This document shows, in pieces, positions 44,593 to 52,358 of a stretch of DNA of 64,000 nt. Made by a program: the position numbers and the translations under genes. Source of the DNA: Bacteroidota bacterium (GTDB taxonomy: Bacteria; Bacteroidota; Ignavibacteria; Kapaibacteriales; Kapaibacteriaceae). The DNA lies in the NCBI GenBank assembly GCA_018266735.1, contig JAFDZT010000008.1, positions 1 through 64,000 on the forward strand, given 5' to 3'. Within the stretch, counting starts at the first letter, position 1; each line of letters begins with the position of its first letter. A model generated the notes under the pieces. The model did no database searches, was not told where the DNA came from, and worked only from the letters and a program-made list of their open reading frames with translations.

Positions 44593-46293
44593 TTAGGGTT
44601 GGATCCGACGAACCACCATGATCGACGTGTCGTCGTGCAATTGGTTCGTTCCGGTAAATCGTTCCACGTCGGCTTTGAGAGCTTCGAGCATGGACGATGA
44701 TGAGCGCATGCGGTGCGCGCGTGCACTTTCGATGAGGCGTTCTTCGCCGTATTCCTCTGCTTCTTTCTGTGCCTCCGTCACCCCATCGGTGAAGAGCACC
44801 AGCGTATCTCCCACGTGCATGCGAAGGATCCCCTCGCGATACGGTGGCGGGTCTTCGATCACGCCGATCAGCACACCACCTTCGCGCAGCTCCTCCACAG
44901 CGTCGGTGCCTCGCACCACGATCGGTGGATTGTGACCGGCATTCACATAGGTCACGATCCCGTCATGTCCGTCGGCTATGGCCAGGAACATCGTCACGAA
45001 CACGTCGGGTTCGGTATTGTCGCACACAAGCTTGTTCAGGCGTTCGGCGATCTGCGCCAACGACAGATCGAGCTTTGCCAATACATTCAACGCTGCCTGC
45101 ACGTTGGCCATCAAGAGGGCGGCCGGAATGCCCTTGCCCACCACGTCGGCAATGGCAAAGAGCGTTCGGTGCGAGTCCAGTGTGATCACATCGAAGTAGT
45201 CACCGCTGATCTTCTTGCTTGAGCGTGAGTCGGCAGCCACTTCAAATCCACGCGTAACAGGAAGATGCATTGGCAAAAGGCCACGTTGAATGTTGGCGGC
45301 AATGTCGAGCTCGCTCTCCAAACGCTGCTTCTCAAGTTCTTCGCGGAACAGTCGATCGTTCTCCAGGCCGATCATGGCCGCATTGCCGATCGACTCCAGG
45401 AAGCGCAGTTCTTCTTCGGAGAACGCTTTCCCATCGAGCTTTTCACACACGGCCAACACACCCTTGCGCATCGTATGCACCGTCATGGGCGTTGCTGCGG
45501 CGATCCGATGTTCCTCGAAGGCGGCGCGAATGGGCGAACGTTCATCCAGCTCTGCCGTGCGTACCGGATGGACGATGGACTGCAGAGCATCGCGAGCGCC
45601 CTCCAGATGGAGCGCACCGGTGCGGTTCACGATCACATGGTCACCGTCGATGGCGTCTTCCACCCAGATCACGAAACTGCTGATCATCAACTGACCCATG
45701 AGTCGGAAGGTCAGAATGCGAAGGATCTCGGTGACCGTCGTGGCGGCCGTGAAATCGCGCGCACTTTCGAAAAGTGTGGTCACCATCAGCGTCTGCGTCT
45801 GCAGGTCGCGTTGTGCCTGAACGAGCGACTGCACAGTACGTGCATTATGCACGGCAATTCCCGTCATCGTGCGCAGCAGGTCGACATAGACCCGTCCGTC
45901 GTCGTCGAGTCCACCGCCGCCAATGGTCGGACCAAAGGCCAGCATACCCATGCACTCCTGCTGACACACCAACGGCGCGAGCCATGCAAGGCCGTGCTGC
46001 AACAGGACACGACCGCCCTCGATATCCTCCGTCACCTCCGTGAGCTCGTCCACTTCAAAGCACGGGATCGTGAACAGGGGCACGCCCTTGGGGTGCGAGA
46101 CCACAAAGGCATCGTTCTCCCGCATCAACACGCAGGCCTTGCGGATTCGCAGCTTCCCCATCACGGACAGCAGTGCCGAATTCAGAATTCGGTCCACGGA
46201 ATCGGTTTCGGAAATGCGCGAGCTCAGGTCGAGCAAGGAGGCAAGGTTCAAGGCCGAGGTGGCCGTCGAGCTGCCCGAGGTGATGCTGTCCAT
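44593..46293 (-). CDS. SpoIIE-family protein phosphatase with GAF domains
   Basis: The 566-residue product has two GAF-like sensor domains (residues ~25-175 and ~190-330). A short coiled linker (LFREELEKQRLESELDIAANIQRGLLP) leads to a PP2C/SpoIIE phosphatase domain. Metal and catalytic residues are in ISGDYFDV, IADVVGKGIPAALLMANVQAALN, VTYVNAGHNPPIVV and LVLFTDGVTEAQKEAEE. Such enzymes dephosphorylate anti-anti-sigma (STAS) proteins in partner-switching systems. No STAS or RsbW gene is adjacent. The ATG at 46293 follows TATATTCG by 3 nt and is divergent from the CRP/FNR gene. Confidence 0.88.
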   Translation of the reverse strand: MDSITSGSSTATSALNLASLLDLSSRISETDSVDRILNSALLSVMGKLRIRKACVLMRENDAFVVSHPKGVPLFTIPCFEVDELTEVTEDIEGGRVLLQHGLAWLAPLVCQQECMGMLAFGPTIGGGGLDDDGRVYVDLLRTMTGIAVHNARTVQSLVQAQRDLQTQTLMVTTLFESARDFTAATTVTEILRILTFRLMGQLMISSFVIWVEDAIDGDHVIVNRTGALHLEGARDALQSIVHPVRTAELDERSPIRAAFEEHRIAAATPMTVHTMRKGVLAVCEKLDGKAFSEEELRFLESIGNAAMIGLENDRLFREELEKQRLESELDIAANIQRGLLPMHLPVTRGFEVAADSRSSKKISGDYFDVITLDSHRTLFAIADVVGKGIPAALLMANVQAALNVLAKLDLSLAQIAERLNKLVCDNTEPDVFVTMFLAIADGHDGIVTYVNAGHNPPIVVRGTDAVEELREGGVLIGVIEDPPPYREGILRMHVGDTLVLFTDGVTEAQKEAEEYGEERLIESARAHRMRSSSSMLEALKADVERFTGTNQLHDDTSIMVVRRIQP

Positions 46294-46296
46294 CCA

Positions 46297-46304
46297 CGAA
46301 TATA
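46297..46304 (-). promoter_or_regulatory. -7-like element TATATTCG for the SpoIIE phosphatase gene
   Basis: A one-mismatch relative of TAnnTTTG that ends 3 nt before the ATG at 46293. Confidence 0.35.
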
Positions 46305-46345
46305 CGGGTGCGCGGTCTGGGTGTTGTTGTCCACCCAATGCTTCG

Positions 46346-46353
46346 TAAGTTTA
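46346..46353 (+). promoter_or_regulatory. -7-like element TAAGTTTA for the first CRP/FNR gene
   Basis: A one-mismatch relative of TAnnTTTG that ends 4 nt before the ATG at 46358. Confidence 0.35.
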
Positions 46354-46357
46354 CATC

Positions 46358-47071
46358 ATGAACCTCAACCACGATCTTTCTCCGCAGTGTGGCGCCTGCG
46401 CCTCGATGGATCGGTCCATCTTCAACGCACTGCATTCGCCCGACCTTCAAACACTAAGTTTCGAGAAGTCCTGCCGCTTTTACGACCGCAACGAACCGGT
46501 CTTTCACGAGGGCAGTTATTCGGACGGCCTCTATTGCATTCACAACGGTAAGATCAAGATCACCCGCATGGGACCGAATGGTCGCGAGACGATCATTCGA
46601 TTCGCCACGGCCGGAGATACGATCGGATACACGGCCCTTGTGAGCGGCGAGAAGTTGAATGTGAGTGCCGTCGCCCTTGAGCCAACACAAGTATGCCGCG
46701 TGCCACGTGAGTCGATCTTCCGTCTCATTCGCACCAATCCAACGTTGGCGATGAGTCTCATGCAACTCATGACGCACGAGCTTGAAGAGTCAGAGCGTCG
46801 AGTTGTCGAGCTTGCGCAAAAGAGTGTGAAGGAGCGCGTTGCCGAGGCTCTGCTCGTACTCAAGGAGACCTTTGGGTACGAAGCCGATGGCGAGACGATC
46901 TCGATCCATCTGACGCGCGAGGAACTGGCCGATGTTGTTGGCACGGCCACAGAGAGCGTGATCCGCATGCTGAGCGATCTCAAGCATCAGCACATCATCG
47001 AGACCGAGGGCACGAACATTCGCATCAAGAATGTGTCGGCACTCATCCGTGTTGCGAATCTGACGGACTGA
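46358..47071 (+). CDS. CRP/FNR-family transcription regulator
   Basis: The 237-residue product has a cyclic-nucleotide-binding-like beta-roll (residues ~30-140: EPVFHEGSYSDGLYCIHNGKIKI, ATAGDTIGYTALV), a dimer helix and a winged helix-turn-helix (LTREELADVVGTATESVIRMLSDLK, about 186-210). The N-terminal CGAC pair plus further Cys (about 38, 58 and 112) hint at an FNR-like iron-sulphur or thiol sensor, but the spacing is not the classical FNR one. It neighbours a second CRP-like gene, with a palindromic candidate site between them. Confidence 0.88.
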   Translation: MNLNHDLSPQCGACASMDRSIFNALHSPDLQTLSFEKSCRFYDRNEPVFHEGSYSDGLYCIHNGKIKITRMGPNGRETIIRFATAGDTIGYTALVSGEKLNVSAVALEPTQVCRVPRESIFRLIRTNPTLAMSLMQLMTHELEESERRVVELAQKSVKERVAEALLVLKETFGYEADGETISIHLTREELADVVGTATESVIRMLSDLKHQHIIETEGTNIRIKNVSALIRVANLTD

Positions 47072-47083
47072 ACTTTCCACACC

Positions 47084-47095
47084 TGACAAATGTCA
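47084..47095. promoter_or_regulatory. candidate CRP/FNR-family operator TGAC-AAAT-GTCA
   Basis: TGACAAATGTCA is a perfect palindrome of the TGAC-N4-GTCA type used by FNR/HcpR-like regulators. It lies in the 59-nt gap between two CRP/FNR-family genes, 36 nt before the second start. Confidence 0.5.
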
Positions 47096-47099
47096 TGGT

Positions 47100-47114
47100 G
47101 ACCGCAACACGGTC
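47100..47114. other. small hairpin GACCG-CAACA-CGGTC
   Basis: A perfect 5-bp stem with a 5-nt loop in the gap between the two CRP/FNR genes. No T-run follows, so I do not call it a terminator. Confidence 0.3.
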
Positions 47115-47130
47115 TGTCTAGCTTGCCGTC

Positions 47131-47763
47131 GTGTTACACGCAAGCGACCAACGAACCGACGACGAAGCGATCTGGCTGAATCTGTTCAGTGACCAGCCCG
47201 ACGTTCATGTACAGCGATTCTCGACGCTCTTTTCGGAGACCGATCGGGCATTGTTCGTGTATGTGATCGTCAAGGGTGCTGTGATCGAACTGAAGGGCGA
47301 CCGGTCGCACGAAGGCCACTTGGTATCGCTCTGCAAGCATGGGGACGTCTTCGGAATCCGCGTGAGTTCGACCACAGAGGCCACACACTCCGTTCGCGCC
47401 ATGGCCCTGACGAATTCAGTGGTGCGCATCATGAGTCGTGAACGTTTCATGCAGCTCGTGATGCAGAGTCCCGATCTCTTCATCGCACTTTCCATCTGCC
47501 TTTCGAAACGGCAGCATTTTGCGCAAACCCTCGAAGATTCCTGTAGCGGCTCGTCCTTGCGGGATCATGTCGAATACGTGCTCTCGGCCGTTGCGGCGGT
47601 CTACGGCATGGATCGCGACCATGCGGCCATCGCTATCCCGGAGCCGCTCCTTGTTGAAATGGTCGGGTGTCCGCAGCCACTTCTCGATGCCTATTTGCAA
47701 CGATTGGCCGTTGACGGCACGATCGACGTCGATGTGGAAGGAGTGCGTCTCCGTGCGGTCTAA
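47131..47763 (+). CDS. CRP/FNR-like regulator with divergent DNA-binding end
   Basis: The 210-residue product from a GTG start has a cNMP-binding-type beta-roll (FSTLFSETDRALFVYVIVKGAVIEL, CKHGDVFGIRVSSTTEATHSV, VVRIMSRERFMQLV). An effector-type helix follows, then a shorter C-terminal segment IPEPLLVEMVGCPQPLLDAYLQRLAVDGTI that fits a helix-turn-helix. The start has no strong ribosome-binding site; an ATG is lacking nearby. It probably pairs or competes with the upstream regulator. The ligand is unknown. Confidence 0.75.
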   Translation: MLHASDQRTDDEAIWLNLFSDQPDVHVQRFSTLFSETDRALFVYVIVKGAVIELKGDRSHEGHLVSLCKHGDVFGIRVSSTTEATHSVRAMALTNSVVRIMSRERFMQLVMQSPDLFIALSICLSKRQHFAQTLEDSCSGSSLRDHVEYVLSAVAAVYGMDRDHAAIAIPEPLLVEMVGCPQPLLDAYLQRLAVDGTIDVDVEGVRLRAV

Positions 47764-47800
47764 CACACCAGTTGCCCATTCTACGCTTGGGAGAGCTACC

Positions 47801-48289
47801 ATGACAGGCACACAACAGGCACCGGCCACTGGGCATGCCTACAGCTCGGACGTCGCCGATTATGCGCGACAGCTTGTGCTCCGCGATCTCAAACGCTCGG
47901 AGTTCATTCACGAACTTCGCCGGGAGCTTCATCGCCTGGGCGAACAAACCTCGGGGGACGTCCACGTTTCGATCAAGCGCATCGTCCACTCCATCGATAG
48001 TCTTGAGCATCACGAGTCGTCGTGGAACGATTTCATGACGTACTTCGATCAGATCCACGGGGGCTTTCTGACGCGTTTGAGCGCCCGGCACCCGGAACTG
48101 ACGGAAACGGAACTACGGGTATGCGCATTTCTACGTCTTCCCATGACGTCGAAGGACGTGGCATCCATCATGGGGTGCAGCACGCGGAGTGTGGAAAAGC
48201 ACCGCGAGCGGCTTCGGAAGAAGTTCGGCCTGACGCCCACCCAGCGTATTCATGAATACCTGAACACAACATTCGCGACGCCAAAGTAG
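47801..48289 (+). CDS. LuxR-type helix-turn-helix protein
   Basis: The 162-residue product has an N-terminal helical part (YARQLVLRDLKRSEFIHELRRELHRL), a middle typical of Bacteroidota sensor/regulators (WNDFMTYFDQIHGGFLTRLSARHP), and a C-terminal LuxR helix-turn-helix (LTETELRVCAFLRLPMTSKDVASIMGCSTRSVEKHRERLRKKF). There is no receiver domain. GGGAGAG precedes the ATG at 47801. It closes the regulatory block and lies 76 nt before the TonB receptor gene, which it might control. Confidence 0.83.
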   Translation: MTGTQQAPATGHAYSSDVADYARQLVLRDLKRSEFIHELRRELHRLGEQTSGDVHVSIKRIVHSIDSLEHHESSWNDFMTYFDQIHGGFLTRLSARHPELTETELRVCAFLRLPMTSKDVASIMGCSTRSVEKHRERLRKKFGLTPTQRIHEYLNTTFATPK

Positions 48290-48314
48290 TAGCGCCCTAC
48301 AACGGTTCGTTCCG

Positions 48315-48322
48315 TACTTTTG
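48315..48322 (+). promoter_or_regulatory. -7 element TACTTTTG for the TonB-receptor operon
   Basis: An exact TAnnTTTG match, 43 nt before the receptor ATG at 48366 and 26 nt after the LuxR-type gene. Confidence 0.5.
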
Positions 48323-48365
48323 CAGCCTTGGCAACCAACGCCGGCTCCCACAGTTTCGGAACGTC

Positions 48366-51300
48366 ATGGCTCGCTTGTTTCCCCTTCTTCTCTGTCTGGT
48401 GTTCGTTGTTTCCGCCGTGGAACTCGCAGCGCAAGGTGTCACCACCGGATCGCTCAGCGGACGCGTCACGACACGCACCGGCTCCACCATCACCAATCTC
48501 ACCGGAGCGACGGTTCGTGCCACGCACGAGCCCACCGGTGCCGTGTATGGGGCCATCGTTCGTAGCAACGGCAACTACACCATTCGGGGGATGCGAGGCG
48601 GTGGACCGTACACCGTCGTTGCCTCCTTCGTCGGCTACAAGTCGACCACACGCACGAACATCAACATCTCCCTTGGCGAGACCGCCACACTCGACCTCGA
48701 ACTCGAAGTGGTCACGTCGACAACGAAGGAAGTGGTGATCACGGCCACCACCGACGAGACCTTCGATAAGGCAAAGATGGGATCGGGAAGCGTGATCAAC
48801 GCACAGACCATTGCGGCCGCACCCACGATCAATCGTAGCATCTCCGACATGGCCCGCATCAATCCCTATGCGAATCAGGTGCAGACAGCCGGGAGCGATC
48901 AACTGCAGGCCATCAGTATCGCCGGCGTGAACTCTCGATTCAATAACATCCAGATCGATGGTGCCGTGGCCAACGATCAGTTCGCACTCTCCAATTCCGG
49001 GACGTCGGGCGGACAGGCCAATGCGAACTTCCTTTCGCTCGACGCCATCGAAGAGCTTCGCGTGAACGTGTCGCCCTACGACGTTCGCCAAAGCGGCTTC
49101 ACCGGCGGTCTGATCAACGCCATCACAAAGGGTGGAACGAATTCGTTTCGCGGTTCCGTGTTCTTCTTCGGTCGCAATGAGGATCTTGTGGGCCTCAGCC
49201 CCGACGCCAATCGTACGAAGTTCGATCAGTTCAAAGACCTGCAGTTCGGTGGACGTCTCGGCGGACCGATCATTCAGAACAAGTTGCTGTTCCACGTGAC
49301 GGCAGAAGCACGCCTGCGTGATCAACCGATCCAGATCGGCATCAACGATCCGAATGCCCTCAACAATTTCCCCGTGTCGACGCAAACACTCGACGAGATC
49401 ATCCGCATTTCGAAAACACAATACGGCTACGATCCGGGCACCTATACCACGTTCGTAGCGCGGAACAATTCCATCAATTTGATCGGGCGACTTGACTGGA
49501 ACATCGACGAGTCGAACAAGATCCAGCTACGACACAACTACACCAACGCCATTCTCGATCGGAACGTCCTTCGTACGAACACGACGTTCTCTCTTTCCAG
49601 TCAGGCCAACACCTTCCAAAGCGTGAACAACCAGACGGTGTTGCAGTGGAACAGCATGTTCGGCGGCAACATGGCCAACGAAATGCGCGTGTCGTACACA
49701 CAAACAAGCGACAACCGCCTTCTCTCCCCTACGCCCTTCCCGCAGATCCAGGTGACCGTTGGTTCGAACCTCAATGTGGTCTTGGGACCAGAGCGGAACT
49801 CGCAGGCCAATGCCCTCGATCAGAAGCAGGTGGCCTTCACGAACGACTTCAACATCTTTCTCGATGACCACACGATCACGGCCGGCACGCACAACGAGCT
49901 GAGCTTCTTTAACAATCTGTTCATCGCCGATTACTACGGATCGTATCAGTATCCGAGTGTGGCCTCGTTCGCCGATAGTACGGCCAACTGGTATCGTGTA
50001 AGCTGGGCGAATGCGGCCGTTGCGGGCTCGAACCCACAACCGCGTGCGGCATGGAGCATGGTGCAGACCGGTTGGTATGCAATGGATGAGTGGCAGGTGG
50101 AACCGGAATTGCGTCTCACGTACGGACTTCGCGTGGACGTGCCCATCATGCTCACAACGCCCTATGAGAATCCAACGTTTGCGCAGCGTTTTCCCGGACA
50201 GAACACCAGTACCGTTCCGTCGGCGCAGTTCCTCTTCTCACCGCGCGCCGGTTTCAACTGGGACGTGAGCGGAGATCGCACGTTCCAGGTACGTGGGGGG
50301 ACAGGCGTCTTCACCGGTCGCGTGGCGGCCGTCTGGTTGGCCAATCAATACTCCAACACCGGCATGGACATCTATCGTGGTGCGCTCGGTGGAAGCAATT
50401 CTCCGAATGTGATCGTCGACCCCGTGACGCGCGAGCCGATCAAGTGGGACGTCGATCCGCTCAACCCGCCCAAGGCAGGCGACCCCGGGTATCCGGGCTC
50501 CGTCTCGACGTCGGCCATCAACATCACCGACCCGTCCTTCCGCATGCCGCAGGTGTGGCGTTCCACACTCGGTGCCGATCTCAAACTCGCACGTGGTGTG
50601 ACATTCACGGTGGAAGGGATGTATGGCAAGTTCTTGAATCAAGTGGATTTTCAGAACATCAACCTTCGTCGTTCCGGTATGCTCGTATCACCATTGGACG
50701 GACGTCCGATGTATGCCGGCGCTTCGGCAGACTCACTCGTTGCACGTGAGTTCACCGACGTCATCGTGATGCGCACGCGCTCCGAAGGCTATCAGTATTC
50801 GATGATGGGACAGATCTCCATGGCAGAGAACAATGAGATCATCCCCGGCATCACAACAACACTTGCCTACACGTTCGGTCACACCTACGATCTGAACAGT
50901 GGACAGAGCTCGACGGCCACGTCGCAATGGGCGAACACCGATGTTGTCGACCCGAACAATGCCACCTTGGGACGCAGCAACTTCGACGTACCCCACCGCA
51001 TCGTCTTCAACGCCAGCTATCGATTGAAATGGTCCGCCGATGTGTCGACCACATTCGGTGTGTTCTATGCCGGTCAGTCCGGCAGACCGTACTCCATGTC
51101 GTACATCCAAGACTACAATGGCGACAATGCCTCAGGCGGTAACGACCTGATCTATGTTCCGCGCAATGAGGACTTCAACACGAAGATCGTCGTTGCCCCA
51201 ACGTCGAGCACAGACTTCCGTACACCGGAGCAGATCTGGGCACAGATCATGGCGCTGATCGATGCGAATCCCGCTCTTAAAGCCTATCAAGGACAGATCC

Positions 51301-51638
51301 TTCCACGCAACGAATTGCGCGAGCCCTGGATCAATCAACTGGACGTGCGCTTCGGACAACGTGTGAACGTGGCCGAGAAGCAGAGCCTGGAGTTCACGCT
51401 CGACATTCAGAACGTCCTCAACCTCCTGAATGCCGATTGGGGTTTGCAGCGATACGTGAACTTCCAGAGCGCCAACATCTTCGGACTGAACACGGCAAGC
51501 GGAAAGCCATTCGATTCGCAAGGCCGGTTGCGTATGACGTATAACGAGCCGATCACCAATGGCCGATCCGGCATCTACACAACAGACAACTTCTATTCGC
51601 GATGGCGTATGCAACTTGGCGTGAGGTTCAATTTCTAA
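48366..51638 (+). CDS. TonB-dependent outer-membrane receptor with carboxypeptidase-regulatory-like N-domain
   Basis: The 1090-residue product has a signal peptide (ARLFPLLLCLVFVVSAVELAAQ). A carboxypeptidase-regulatory-like beta-sandwich (~28-112, with GSLSGRVTTRTGSTITNLTGATV) follows. The plug domain (~125-250) carries ISDMARINPYANQ and IDGAVANDQFALSNSG. The rest is a long beta-barrel ending WRMQLGVRFNF. A clear TonB box is not evident. It forms an operon with a lipoprotein and a secreted nuclease, so the ligand may be a nucleic-acid breakdown product. No SusD partner is present. Confidence 0.9.
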   Translation: MARLFPLLLCLVFVVSAVELAAQGVTTGSLSGRVTTRTGSTITNLTGATVRATHEPTGAVYGAIVRSNGNYTIRGMRGGGPYTVVASFVGYKSTTRTNINISLGETATLDLELEVVTSTTKEVVITATTDETFDKAKMGSGSVINAQTIAAAPTINRSISDMARINPYANQVQTAGSDQLQAISIAGVNSRFNNIQIDGAVANDQFALSNSGTSGGQANANFLSLDAIEELRVNVSPYDVRQSGFTGGLINAITKGGTNSFRGSVFFFGRNEDLVGLSPDANRTKFDQFKDLQFGGRLGGPIIQNKLLFHVTAEARLRDQPIQIGINDPNALNNFPVSTQTLDEIIRISKTQYGYDPGTYTTFVARNNSINLIGRLDWNIDESNKIQLRHNYTNAILDRNVLRTNTTFSLSSQANTFQSVNNQTVLQWNSMFGGNMANEMRVSYTQTSDNRLLSPTPFPQIQVTVGSNLNVVLGPERNSQANALDQKQVAFTNDFNIFLDDHTITAGTHNELSFFNNLFIADYYGSYQYPSVASFADSTANWYRVSWANAAVAGSNPQPRAAWSMVQTGWYAMDEWQVEPELRLTYGLRVDVPIMLTTPYENPTFAQRFPGQNTSTVPSAQFLFSPRAGFNWDVSGDRTFQVRGGTGVFTGRVAAVWLANQYSNTGMDIYRGALGGSNSPNVIVDPVTREPIKWDVDPLNPPKAGDPGYPGSVSTSAINITDPSFRMPQVWRSTLGADLKLARGVTFTVEGMYGKFLNQVDFQNINLRRSGMLVSPLDGRPMYAGASADSLVAREFTDVIVMRTRSEGYQYSMMGQISMAENNEIIPGITTTLAYTFGHTYDLNSGQSSTATSQWANTDVVDPNNATLGRSNFDVPHRIVFNASYRLKWSADVSTTFGVFYAGQSGRPYSMSYIQDYNGDNASGGNDLIYVPRNEDFNTKIVVAPTSSTDFRTPEQIWAQIMALIDANPALKAYQGQILPRNELREPWINQLDVRFGQRVNVAEKQSLEFTLDIQNVLNLLNADWGLQRYVNFQSANIFGLNTASGKPFDSQGRLRMTYNEPITNGRSGIYTTDNFYSRWRMQLGVRFNF

Positions 51639-52339
51639 TGAAGCACTTCACCCCTACCCTCGCCTCCCTCGCCCTTGCCGCTGCCTTGCTCATCGGTTGC
51701 GAACAGAACACAGTGACGTTCCCGATCCCGGTGCCGGCAACGGCGCGCATTGTGAATGTGACCACAGACGTCGACACGTTGACGGTGATCGTCGACTATA
51801 CCACAACGGTGAAGATCCCGCACGGAGAGGTCTCTCCGCCCATCTCCATTTCGTCTGGCCGCCCTGCACCGTTCGTGCTCATGGAAGGCGATGAGATGCT
51901 GCGCCGCGACACGCTCTACTACACATTCGGCTCCGGCTCGTCGCTTGCCTTGTACACAAAGGGCACGAAGACCAATACCGTGGAGTTCCTGCGCGCTGTT
52001 CCGGATACGGGTGTGAACACCACGAACGGACTGGCCTACATACGGTTCTCGCATATGGCAACGGAACGTCCGGATGGTGAGCCGTATGTGGACCTGCGTC
52101 TTGAACCGAAGGACAGCGTTGTGCTCTCGGGCATGGAACCGGGTAAGACGAAACAGTTCTCGATCGCACCGGGCTCGTATGCCTTCACGGCCATGCAGGA
52201 AGGGACAAGCACACCCGTAGCATCACTGTCCACGCGACAGTACGAGGCCGGCGTGTTGTACACCATCTACTTGTACTTCGAGAATGCAACGACCTTTGCC
52301 GACCCAACACTGAAGATCTTTGATAACAAGAATCCATAA
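51638..52339 (+). CDS. DUF4397-like lipoprotein
   Basis: The 233-residue product has a lipoprotein signal (LASLALAAALLIGC). It then forms two beta-sandwich-like halves with ATARIVNVTTDVDTLTVIVDYT and AYIRFSHMATERPDGEPYVDLRLE, the pattern of DUF4397 surface proteins. The role is unknown, probably a surface partner of the receptor. Its ATG shares a base with the receptor stop (TAATG). A 19-nt gap separates it from the nuclease gene. Confidence 0.75.
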   Translation: MKHFTPTLASLALAAALLIGCEQNTVTFPIPVPATARIVNVTTDVDTLTVIVDYTTTVKIPHGEVSPPISISSGRPAPFVLMEGDEMLRRDTLYYTFGSGSSLALYTKGTKTNTVEFLRAVPDTGVNTTNGLAYIRFSHMATERPDGEPYVDLRLEPKDSVVLSGMEPGKTKQFSIAPGSYAFTAMQEGTSTPVASLSTRQYEAGVLYTIYLYFENATTFADPTLKIFDNKNP

Positions 52340-52358
52340 CACATTCGAGAGTTCACGT

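Noticed and set aside
47100..47114. A transcription terminator between the CRP/FNR genes
   Set aside because: The stem is only 5 bp and no T-run follows.
48297..49421. A 374-codon open frame antisense to the TonB receptor
   Set aside because: The receptor motifs on the plus strand are unambiguous, and the antisense translation has no recognisable domain.
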